This document shows, piece after piece, positions 1 through 9,965 of a stretch of 64,000 nucleotides of DNA; position 1 is the stretch's first letter; the number at the start of each line of letters is the position of its first letter. This DNA comes from Agrypnia vestita (taxonomy: Eukaryota > Arthropoda > Insecta > Trichoptera > Phryganeidae). Made by a program: the position numbers and the translations under genes. The stretch is from NCBI GenBank assembly GCA_016648135.1, contig JADDOH010023091.1:248001-312000 (forward strand), written 5' to 3'. The notes below the pieces were generated by a model, which searched no databases, had not been told where the DNA came from, and saw only the letters and a list, made by a program, of their open reading frames with translations.

Positions 1-435
1 TATAGAATGAAAATTTTACCGCCATTAAAACGTCAAATTGCACAACATTAAAAATATTTTTCTTTTTTCGATTTTACTGTTATTTATTCTGGAAACGAAT
101 ACGATTAATTTATATGTATTTGCATATGCAAATGATTTTTAAATATTAATACAATAATACGTAATTGTAAAAATAAATTAAAGCAGCGTGATATATTACT
201 TCTTTCTCTTTTTTGATATAAAATAAAATTTTACATTTTTAATTGGATTAAATTTAAATCATAACCCTAAGGAATCATATGGTAGTAAGACAAATTTTTA
301 TCTTTTGCTCAGATAGTTAAATCGAAGTACCGTTCTTAAATTTATAGTTACTAAATGTTTATTAATATACTGTTTCTTAATTTGAACTGATTAACATTGT
401 TTATATCGCTTAGATCACTTTAAGTAAACTCTATT
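1..435. other. AT-rich sequence, nothing recognised
   Basis: No ORF, terminal repeat or tRNA-like box was seen. The stretch is plain AT-rich DNA with A and T runs. Confidence 0.5.
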
Positions 436-439
436 CAAT

Positions 440-910
440 ATTCGTAGGAAGAAAAACTTCTTGCCCCGGTAGGAACTTCCTTTATTCACTGTCGCTGGAA
501 AATACGCTGGTAACACTATGCTGTGCTCCGTTACTAATATCGCGTAGGTTAACAATCACGCATGACTGATCACATTGGTTTTCACTACGGTTCTATCGCT
601 GGAATTTCGCGCACGTTATCTTCACGAATGGCTGACTCCACGTCGCAAAACGCCTTTGTATTTATAGATAACACCGCCTTCTAGATCCTCCGAAACTCTT
701 GAGGAACTTTCCAGAAATTACGAGATATTTATTCTAGACGATTCCATTCTGTTCGAGACGTTCCGCCTTCTAATTCCTCCGAGACTCTTGAGGAACTTTC
801 CAAAAATTACGAGAGACTTGTTCTAGACGTTTTCATAGTGTAGTGCGTCCCAGAATGTCATGGAATGTTCGAGAGCATTCGATAGTATTTTTTCAGTATT
901 CGGTAGGTTC
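440..910 (-). mobile_element. Probable degenerate LTR with duplicated U3 segment
   Basis: Read on the minus strand, this block looks like an LTR. A tandem imperfect duplication (units beginning at 674 and 763, period about 89 bases, each with a CTCTTGAGGAACTTTCC core and a TTCTAGACG end) precedes a TATA-type box (TATAAATAC, near 655-668). A more GC-rich leader-like part follows. The arrangement resembles the LTR family found at 26455-26990, which also has a TTCTAGACG motif and a TATAAATAC box on the same strand. No clear TG...CA ends or target duplication could be fixed, so the borders are approximate. It could instead be a promoter-like part of another element. Confidence 0.4.
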
Positions 911-999
911 AATATATTCACATCTTGTTACAATATTTTAGTCAACTCAAGAATAGTACACTGAGGTTTAAATTACTTATACAAATGAATTCATTGCCA

Positions 1000-1095
1000 A
1001 TGTTGTAGCTGGGTGGCCACCATATGGTTGCGCAGCGGCCACAACACACCTCGCCGTCGACTGACCTTTATTGATGTTGCTAGGCCCTACGCATT
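1000..1095. repeat. GC-rich degenerate repeat fragment
   Basis: A short GC-rich patch with GCGCAGCGGCC and GTTGCTAGGCCCT motifs that recur in the patch at 7955-8105. It looks like two relics of one degenerate repeat. No coding capacity was recognised. Confidence 0.3.
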
Positions 1096-2330
1096 TAAGT
1101 CAAATGTATATAACTCGTATTTCGTATAATTTAATTGTTACAATATTGAAGCTACCTTCATTCATTTGTCAACCATTTAGATGCTTTTTGTACCACTTTC
1201 ACCATTGAATAATTTCGCACAAATAAGCATTATTACTACATACATAACGTCATCATAGCAATAATTTTACATAATATATTGAAACAAGCAGGCGCATGCA
1301 GTAAGTATTTGAAGCATAACTTTTACAAATACATATTTTGGAAAAAACCTCGAAATAAAATATTTAAATGACAAAATATTATGGTAATTAAAATCTGGAT
1401 AATACGAGATATACCTATCTTTAAATTTGATTTTTAGAATATATTATGCTAATGCAAATGTCACGCTTCCATGTACTCACTGCATGTCCTGGTAACTAGA
1501 TATAACTCGTTTAAAATGACTACTTTAACTTTATATGCTTTAACAATATATTTCAGTCAGGAGTTTAGGCTTATTTTATATACCACGTCATTATTGTGAC
1601 GTCTGGTAGCATTAAAATACGATATTGTTACATAGATAATTATGTATTTTGGCAAATCTATCAATTAGGTTTCATTTTTTATGGATAAGTTTTGAGTTTT
1701 TATCTTCTTCGCATAAATTTTGTTAATTATTTGAGGATGATAAGAAAAACTGTAATTCCGACCTCGATACCATTAATAAAAAAATATTTTGATGGTCAAA
1801 AGATTAAAATATGTGCCATATGTAAAAAAAATGTATTAATACCTTGTGATATGATATAACACACAATGGCAAAAATAATTCTAAATTCTAGCCGCCAGGA
1901 TCATACATGTTATTTTATTCTGATTTTAAAATTATACAAATATACCTACAATCGTATTACTACACAACAATTTTAGTGTAATCTGAAACCACTAAAAAGC
2001 CCGAATGCCAGATCGTAAGTTAAAATGTGGCCAAAATAATTTCGTTAACTGAATAACAATTGCCGTTCATTTTGTGTTCTGCTCTGAAAGATGTTTGTCG
2101 CATGCATTTTATTGCCATTTATGGACATAATCTTAAAACAGCGTTGGGGAGAAATGCGAATATTTCAGCGTGACACCGATTACGTGACGCAAGTGAGGTT
2201 AGCGTGGAACGGGTTACGTGACGGTACCCGCCCTCTCGAATATCCGGCCTGATGAGAAACTGTGCACGGATAATTGACAAGCGCTACGAGTCGTACTAAA
2301 CTTACAATAATATATATTTTTATTTTTATT
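1096..2330. other. Unassigned AT-rich DNA
   Basis: No feature is supported. A GC-richer patch lies at 2160-2290 (ACGTGACG repeated twice) but matches no family that I recognise. Confidence 0.4.
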
Positions 2331-2334
2331 TTTT

Positions 2335-2860
2335 TTATTAATTTTTTTTTTTTTAACATCTCAGACCCACAAAACATCACATTGATATTTGTCTGTAGGT
2401 GCATCAATACATATATATAAATAAATTGTATTTACCAGAAATACACTCATATTAATTAATTACAATAGATCTTATAAACTCAAATACAAATCAACAATAC
2501 TATACAACAATACAAGAAAAAATACAAATATTACCAAAATCAAAATAAGTCTCTTTTATTTAATAACATGTTCATTAATTTTGTATTTTGCCCTTTTTTA
2601 TTAATATCCATTTTGACACGACATGGGATTTTATTTAATATTTTTGATATGACATATTTTAATGTTCTTTGTCCATATTTATTTATGACCTTCGGTATTC
2701 GTAGTCCTTCTTTAACCGTAAATCTGGTACTATGTTTATGAATCAATCTATGCTTATATGTCCCATCTTCATGATATCGTGTAATTAGTTTGTACCACAA
2801 TATAGCATTAATTGGCATAGAGCCTTGTTCTTGAAGAGTTGTATGTGTATATCTTTAGTA
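2335..2860 (-). mobile_element. LINE 3' end with C-terminal ORF fragment
   Basis: The minus-strand frame at 2540-2818 encodes about 92 residues in the style of the extreme C-terminus of CR1/Jockey-like LINE polyproteins. It has a His/Arg-rich lead, then 'IPKVINKYGQRTLKY' and 'ISKILNKIP', which matches the usual pattern of an 'IPR..T.YG..S..Y.' block followed by 'NxLP'. Downstream on the minus strand lie an AT-rich 3' UTR and an A-rich tail (2330-2355). The reverse transcriptase and endonuclease are absent, so this is a 5'-truncated, dead copy. The clade assignment is an inference. Confidence 0.5.
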
Positions 2861-5760
2861 GCACTTTCTTTATTTATTAATTTTATAGTTAAAACGTTAA
2901 ATAGTTAAAACGAATTAGTTGAATTAATTAAAAAGATGTACGAAAAAACTTAATTCAATAAATAGGTGGTCGTCACCGGGAACCCGGAAAATTTACTTGC
3001 AGGGAGAATGCCTTAGTTTATTTAATTATTTTCCTTAAGTTGGCTAAACATTTTAACGTAAAAGCAAATAGGCGTGCGCCATCAATTTTTAAAATGTATT
3101 TTAATTTTATTTCAATCTTTATTTAGTTCCATTTTTTTAATTGTTCACAAAAATTAAATACAGGATGAAATTCTGGTAATTTCTCACTTAAGATAAGCAT
3201 GTTCTAAAGAAACTGACGCATTTTTTCATTTATTTTCTGTGTGTTATTATAATATGACCTATTATATTACCCAATCCACGATTTTACATTGAAATATATA
3301 TAAACATCAGTCACTAAATTTTTCATAGCCAACTTTTTGCACTGTAATTTAAATTCTTTTATGTTTACTTTATTTTGTATTATTATTAGTGGGCTATCGA
3401 AGATTGTAAGTCCCTTGTACATTTAATAGTTTTGTGAAAAAAAAAAGGTTTTCATTCTGTAGTCTTAAATTGTCGCCACTTTTTGTGTTCTATGAATGAA
3501 AATCCGTATTTGATTTCATTCTGTTATTTAAGTATTTGGGTAGATAATATAATCCATGTCTAATTTTAAATATTTGTAGCAATACATCATTTATTATTTT
3601 ACGATTCTAATAAATGTTTTTATTTAATTGCATTAAACACCTTTATTTTTGCGATCAAGTTGTATCTTCTTACAATAAAAATGTGTCCTTAGAAAATTTT
3701 AAGTTTTCGGCGTTGATTATTTAAGTTTTTACGTATAAAAAAATAAGTTTTTCCGTCTATACGTGCATCCAGTTCAACATACGAAGAAATTTAAAAATTA
3801 AAGACCGTTTAGTTCTAAAAGAATTAAGATAACACTTAATTATTATAATTTAATTATTTTTTAAGTACACTAAATTTATATATATATTTCCAAATAACTA
3901 CTTCAGACATTTAAGCATTTATCATATTTGTTACCGAGCATAATCATAGTATTGATTTATAATATTTATTATATAGTCGTTTCGCCGGTGTATTTAACCG
4001 ATTGCATAGTTGGATAATGAAGTGTAAGGTTTCCAATTATGCACCCTGTAGGGCAGACCTTGATACGAGCGATTTTCGCCCAAAATGATTAAAGGGTTCC
4101 CGGGTGAAAAGAGGGGCAGTGGCGATGACGAATTGCAGTTTGCAGTTGCAAAAAGCAAACTGGCATCTAATTCAAATCCTTAAGTATATAATGACACAAG
4201 AATGATAGAATGAAGAAACAAAAATTAAATGAGTTGTGAAAGACAACACAAGGAGGTTTCAAAATGAGACATCAATTGGCATAGTTTCAACAAAGCACTG
4301 TTTCTATTATCAAATAGAAATGACACGATAACATTGATATGTCAACATGATAATAAAAACTAGTACAAGGATACCGCAGATTTTTTTTGCCTTTTGAGCC
4401 TTACCACAAAATCATGTAACGTACATTCAAATGAAATAATGATTTTGTGCATGGAATCACCCAAATAAAAAAAAAACATGGATAGTGATGTTTATGTTAC
4501 TTCTTATACTCGACATCGTCCTTATTGTGTGTAGATACTACAGTTTAGTCTGTTCTGTTAATATGTCTTCATAAAACCATCTGTGGGAGTCATCAAGTGA
4601 TTTCCATTGATAATCTGTTTATTTATTTTTTAATACAAGTTTGTGCATTCTTATGGGGAAAATATTAAGCCACCCGAATTGATTTTTGCATGACTCGCCT
4701 TTAACCAGAGTTGCTTAGTAAGAGAATCGAGGATTGTTGTTGTGAAGACAACATAAATGATGATAAGATTTTTTTCGAAAAATCGGTGAACCGCATAATC
4801 CGAACCCGGATAAACGGGAGAGCGCGCACTGGCAAAGTTCGCGGTAATGGATACGAGAATAAAATACCCTGAATTATTTCTCACTGTGTCGGTAATAACC
4901 GATTAAAATGTCGGGAGTACAATATTCACTATTAATCTGTGTTTTAATACGGTGACGTTTGGACGGGAACCGGCGCTCGGCACAAACTTTGTATTTATCT
5001 TCAGCCAATTTATCGAACTTCTCGGCTATAAATTCTTGGCGGCATAAATTTTATTTCCTGGAGCTTAAATATTTTTGAAATACTTTTCCATAACCGAAAG
5101 TTATTCGATAATTCCAGCATTCATATGTAGAAAACAACAGGGTGCCCGCTGAAACTATGTTAAAAATAATAAAAAAATTAAAAAATATTTTTATTGTAAA
5201 AAAACTCGGTTAAAATGAGCACGGTGTTGTGTTGGTGAGTAGAAATTAAAAAAAACATAATTGACAATGTAGAAATACCTGTACTGTTATTATTTTGAGA
5301 TTATTAGAACGGTAATTTTTACGAGAAACAAATAATGGCACCGTAACCTTGGAATACATAAAAATTGATTTGTACAATGTACATACTATTTTATTCTTTA
5401 ATTTGAATACAAATAATATAAAATATATTATATACGATAACGTAGGTCTAAAACGAATATAACGTACATAAGTACACTAAGAATCTTTTTACTTTGTTGC
5501 CTCAAAATATTTTGCAATACATATTTTCAAGAAATTCAACTATTGGGCGTTGAACAAAACTTCGCCAAACAAATTTGTAAATAAATATTTATGACTTGAA
5601 GCTGAATATCTCAGTTTGATGTTATGTTAGGTTGATATCTTGTTATTTCAAGGACATAGTATGTTAGGAAATTGTTCAATATGCTTTAAATATATTGTCA
5701 TTTGTATAGTGTGTTAGATCAGCGAAAATCTTTTTATAATAAAATAGTTATGTAAGTGTG
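2861..5760. other. Long AT-rich stretch without recognised genes
   Basis: About 2.9 kb with only short, unconvincing ORFs. A small GC-richer patch at 4020-4160 and another at 4900-5000 have no recognisable product. No terminal repeats, tRNA or array were seen. Confidence 0.4.
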
Positions 5761-6736
5761 GCTAAAATCAGTGGCGTGCAGCGCATACAAGCAAAAAGAT
5801 TCTGGGAAAATAATATATTTATTAAATAATCCTTATCTTATGAAAAAGTTGATTTAAAATTCTAGCCGTAATTCGTCCTACGGCTAGAAGTTTTATTTCT
5901 GACGTTTCTGTTTAACGTGACGTATCTTTATTATTATTATTGTTTTTTTTTTTCGATTTAAAATTCTAGCCGTAATTCGTCCTACGACTAGAATTTTTAT
6001 TTTCGACGTTTCTGTACCTAACTTCATCAATCAAAAGTCAATTCTTCATTTATCTCACTTGTTTGTGCCCAACAAATTTGTTCCATAAATCTAGTCATGT
6101 CGAGAAAAAACTCGTCCTGAACCGTGTATTTTTACTTAGCTCTATGTCTGCGAGTTTTGTGTAATAGACAAGTAAATTTTTCATGGAATAGCGTGTTTCT
6201 TCGAAAGGTCCTATGTCAGGTGAGAACTACGCGCACGTCATTGCAGAAATATTATTTTTTACAAATTCCTCCCAAAACTCTTTGTGTGAATTATATTTGT
6301 TATTTCTATAGTGAATGTAAATACCATCTGTCATATCCAATGATCATAGCATAATGATTATTTACGACGATATTGCCATCAATGATATCATAAAATGTTT
6401 GATTTATTTTTGTGAAAAGAGACGTTTATCTGAAATTAGTATTATTCCCGATTTAATTATATATAAATCGTCTTCGAAATATATTGAAAATTTTTGCCGT
6501 ATTACATACATATAAAATATTTATTTATTTAAGAAATCTTGTTTTCAATACTTCTTTTATAGCGCAGTTATTTTTGTGCATTGAAGCTACTGAAAATAGT
6601 TCATTATATACAGTTAAAAATAATTAAAAATACCCTTTAGGTATATGCGTATATATTTTTTTTTAAATATAGGTATATAGTAAGTCACAGCATAACCTAA
6701 GTTTATACCTACCCACTGCACGCCACTAGCTAAAAT
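5761..6736. mobile_element. Non-autonomous hAT transposon with 8-bp target duplication
   Basis: The direct repeat GCTAAAAT occurs at 5761-5768 and again at 6729-6736. Between the copies, the element (5769-6728, 960 bp) begins CAGTGGCGTGCAG and ends CTGCACGCCACTA, giving 12 of 13 matching terminal inverted positions. An 8-bp target duplication together with CAG-type short inverted ends is the signature of the hAT superfamily. No transposase is recognisable: the longest inner frame (6124-6354, 76 codons) has no BED or hATC motif. The element is therefore probably mobilised in trans. It holds a duplicated hairpin unit near its left end. The perfect target duplication suggests moderately recent insertion. 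Confidence 0.88.
5851..6016. repeat. Duplicated hairpin unit inside the hAT element
   Basis: A unit of about 61 bases occurs at 5851-5911 and 5955-6016 with few differences. Each contains TTCTAGCCGTA, an 8-base spacer and TACGGCTAGAA, which is an 11-bp perfect inverted repeat in the first copy and has one change in the second. The copies are separated by an AT-rich, T-tract spacer. Subterminal repeats of this kind often bind hAT transposases, but that role is an inference here. Confidence 0.75.
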
Positions 6737-7950
6737 ATACGCATATTTCATAAGTTAAAACTTAAGACCATACATATGTACGAAAAGGTATAAAATAATG
6801 AAATTATATATAAAAATATCAATAAGAAATAGTCATCAAGACTCTTATAAATGCTCAATATGCTGCTTAATATTATTTAGCTAATGTAAATGAATATTAT
6901 CTGTTACATATGTTTGTACACACAAAATAATGCTAATGAATATAATCTGATACGTATGTTTGTACAGGTGCTGAAAACAAATTAGATTAATCAATTAGAA
7001 ATATAAAAAAGATAAAATACAAAAAAAAATCTATGTATCGATAAAAAAATTTGATTACCACCGGATGAAAAGCCGAAACTTTCCCTTGCCGGGGAACTGC
7101 GATACTACTTATGAAGAAACTACCTACTTGGGAATACGAAATATTTAAGACATGCATATATTACGTAGTGTAAATCAAAAATCTATTATTTTATTTATAA
7201 ATATAAATAATTATTTCATTTCACAATAAAATGTGTTTTAAATAAAAAATAAAAAATATAAAATTGGCTTCTAAACAATGGAGTTGTGGAATGATGTTTT
7301 TATACATTTTAAATTAGTCATCCATTTAATTACAAGATGACTTGTTATTAAATGGAGAACTCCCTTTTTAATATTAAATAATAATATATTCAATCATATT
7401 TTAACATCGTTCGAATCGTATTATATTGAAAATATGCCAAATCAAAATAATAGAATTAAGTGAAATTATTATACAGCAATCTTTTTCTAAGTATATTTGC
7501 TAATTTATACACTTGACTTCTATTTCTGAGAATAATTGATACAATTTTGATAGGCATGTTTGAACAGGTAATTGATAAATTCCGCATTATTACTTACATA
7601 GCATTTATGTCAGGTAATCAATAGTTGTGCGCCTTCGATTCTTGGTAAACGTTGAGAAAATGTTTATAATGTGAAATCTTTTTAGAATTTACCAATTAAG
7701 CAGGTCTACGAAAGACGTCCGGTGTGGTCTTGTGGAGCCATCAAATTTACCGAAATCTGCGCAGCATGGATGCGTAATATGTATAATAAACGTAATTGTA
7801 GCCTAAAAATATTTTATAATAAAAACGAAAAGTTAATAATGGTAAATATATGAAATTATTTCTCAACTCACTTTGCCCTAAAATTCCTGAAATTTTTTTT
7901 TAGCAAGTACTCAGTATGTGATAATGGTATTAATATAATATTAGCAGTTA
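6737..7950. other. Unassigned AT-rich DNA
   Basis: No ORF or repeat structure that I recognise. There is a minor GC-richer patch at 7690-7780. Confidence 0.4.
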
Positions 7951-7954
7951 AGAA

Positions 7955-8105
7955 GCAACCTGCTTTTGCCGATTGGTTGCTGCTAGGCCCTGCGGCGGCA
8001 ATATTGGCTGCTGCACGGCCGTTGGTGACCGCTACGCGGCCATTGATGTTTGCAATTAGCTATCAGGTATACTGGCCGCTGCGCGATAGGTAGTAGCCAC
8101 TGCGT
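7955..8105. repeat. GC-rich degenerate tandem repeat
   Basis: A run of decayed units built on GGCCG(T/C)TG / CGCGGCCATTGATG / TGGCCGCTGCGCG, in sharp contrast to the AT-rich flanks. Units are too diverged to fix a period by eye. A related patch lies at 1000-1095. No coding frame stands out. Confidence 0.4.
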
Positions 8106-8117
8106 GACTTAGTTAGT

Positions 8118-8158
8118 TAGTTAATCATACACACTGACTTAGTGTGTATGATTAACTA
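8118..8158. repeat. Perfect 18-bp hairpin
   Basis: Arms 8118-8135 and 8141-8158 are perfect inverted repeats (core GTTAATCATACACACT) around a GACTT loop. It lies at the edge of a GTTA microsatellite and of the GC-rich repeat at 7955-8105. Function unknown. Confidence 0.9.
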
Positions 8159-8159
8159 T

Positions 8160-8804
8160 CGCCGATTGCCTGCTGCTTTTCATACGATTTGGTTATTTTT
8201 TTAAACTGGTAATGACAAAATCACACACTGCATACTGCGTTTTTTAATTAATTCTGATACATATGGTACGTCGTCGTGTATGCGTTCGAGTTTGACAAAT
8301 TTCCAATCAAATATTATAACCTAAAACCTCAGAATACATAATTGGATTTGATTAAATTTTGAAGCTGGCAATGGAAAAAACGCATTACTCCGCGTATTTA
8401 GCGTATTGCGTATTTAGCTCATGCGTATTTAGCGCAATCATAATAAAGATTGGATATGTAACAGGAAGAATGAACATTTTTATTGGGCATATACATATAT
8501 GTATATTATTTTGGTATTCAGTGTGGGTATTTTTTATTTTCTAACGTTTTCTTATTCGCACTACACTGGGTATACTTCTTAATGAGAACAATTTATCTTG
8601 AAGCTGCCATTTTAGAACAATAATGTACATGTATGAGTAAATTAAATCGATATGTAGAAATAATCTATGCATGTAAAAATATTTAGTTACCACTACTAGG
8701 AAATAAATATAGATAGACCGACATTCTGTGCAGATCGTTCTAACTGATTCATCAGTGATGTAGAACCTACGACACGAGTGAGAGAGATGACACGCCGTAA
8801 CGAT
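8160..8804. other. Unassigned AT-rich DNA
   Basis: Short repeats of GCGTATTTAGC occur at 8392-8435. No gene is recognised. Confidence 0.4.
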
Positions 8805-9261
8805 GACCTGCCTAAATTATTAGTTGGAAATGTTCAAGCAATAATGTCCCAATATTAATACTTATGAAGAAAAACGATTTGCTTTTTTCGGCGAAAGTTT
8901 TTTTCACAATATTTCTTTCTTATTTTATATAAAACCTTGGACTATTAATACAGTAACGTATATCGAAAACTAAAAATTCATCAACACAAAGTCAAAAAAA
9001 ACCAATTAAAACCTTTCAGAAATTGGTAAAATAATATTTTGTTCAATTTTTATCATTTTATTTGACATTTATTAAACAATACAACAAAGCGAATTAATAT
9101 TTTACATTCGATATAAGTTATTGTAATATAAGTCTAACGTTGTGCAGAAAATAAGTTAGAAATATTTTTAAAAAATGCTAACATTTATCTCCATAACTAT
9201 TAATATTAAGATATTATTGCTTAATTATTTTAGACACATAACTTAGGCAGGAATCTACCTG
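8805..9261. mobile_element. Fold-back (long-TIR) MITE, copy 1
   Basis: The left part (ACCTGCCTAAATTATTAG... then an ACCTTGGACTATTAAT block near 8930) is the inverse of the right part (a TAAGTCTAACGTTGT block near 9130, ending CTTAGGCAGGAATC). The whole therefore folds back on itself. The same order and motifs, including 'TTGGACTAT' followed by 'CAGTAAC(T/G)TATATCGA', appear in the second copy at 54854-55311. No transposase is present. Superfamily and target duplication were not determined. Confidence 0.6.
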
Positions 9262-9460
9262 TAAACTATTGTGGACTAGCCCTTATATCATGTGTAATAT
9301 ATTATTTTAACAATTTCCTCAATTTATAATCATAAATTAACGTAACGCAATTTACGAGAAGGAGTTTTATCTGCATTCCTTTCTAATTAAACTTTTTTTT
9401 TCAGTGTAATTAAATAGTATTTCTATATTTAACTATCCAATAATATTAATGAACTATCTG

Positions 9461-9780
9461 TAACCCGTCAAAAATGATGTACATTTACATGTCGGTTCCT
9501 TAAGAGTAAGTAAGTAACTAACTAACTAACTAACCATCACGCCGTTTCCCCGCAGGGACAGGCAGAGAGGATTGAACGCCAAACTCTTCTATCCTGGCAC
9601 ACCACTTTTGCTTCGGCCACATTCATACATCTTCTCATACAAGTTACGTAAGTATTTATTATTAATATAAAAATTAGTTTTAAAAAATAAGTTACGGACG
9701 CTACAGGCAGTTACGGACAGAAATTATTAATATTCGGATAAAAACATAATAATTTTGTGACCAATTGTCTGTGGACCTTT
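9461..9780 (+). mobile_element. SINE-like repeat (GACAGACA family), interrupted
   Basis: Begins CTGTAACCCGTCAAAAATGA and a CATGT(C/T)GGTTCC block that recurs on the minus strand at 61960-62015. It resumes after an insertion with AAGTATTTATT and the GTTACGGAC / GACAGAAATTATT tail. Aligning it with the 61858-62015 copy shows that the interruption (9511-9645) is a foreign LINE end. The family has no protein. Confidence 0.65.
9511..9645 (-). mobile_element. 5'-truncated LINE 3' end nested in a SINE
   Basis: On the minus strand this is the last 120 bases or so of the LINE also present at 55685-56285. The shared part covers the GGCCACATTCATACATCTT block (near 9616), the CAGGCAGAGAGGATTGAACG block and the final GATGGTTAG. 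It ends in a GTTA microsatellite tail. Short GTAAGTA repeats flank it on both sides and look like the target duplication. Only the extreme C-terminus of the ORF ('VWRSI.SA' region) would be encoded, so it is inactive. Confidence 0.7.
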
Positions 9781-9819
9781 TGTCGATTTGTCAATGTCGA
9801 AAAAAGAAATAATATCGAA

Positions 9820-9965
9820 GAAATTTTTTTCTAAAAAGTTTCGGATTTTATAGGAAGTTACGGACAGACAGACAGACATTGAAGAATTTTTTTTATAAGA
9901 GTTTCGGATTTCACAGGAAATTACGGACAGGCAGACAGACATTGAAATTATTCTTATTGGGATAA
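9820..9965 (+). repeat. Two tandem units with GACAGACA core
   Basis: Units starting near 9838 and 9900 each read AGTTTCGGATTT...TACGGACAG(A/G)CAGACAGACATTGAA, with period about 62-66. They appear to be duplicated tails of the SINE-like family that precedes them. Confidence 0.6.

Noticed and set aside
2230..2275. Hammerhead-like CTGATGAGAAAC on the plus strand
   Set aside because: CTGATGA runs straight into GAAAC with no stem II, so the fold is impossible.
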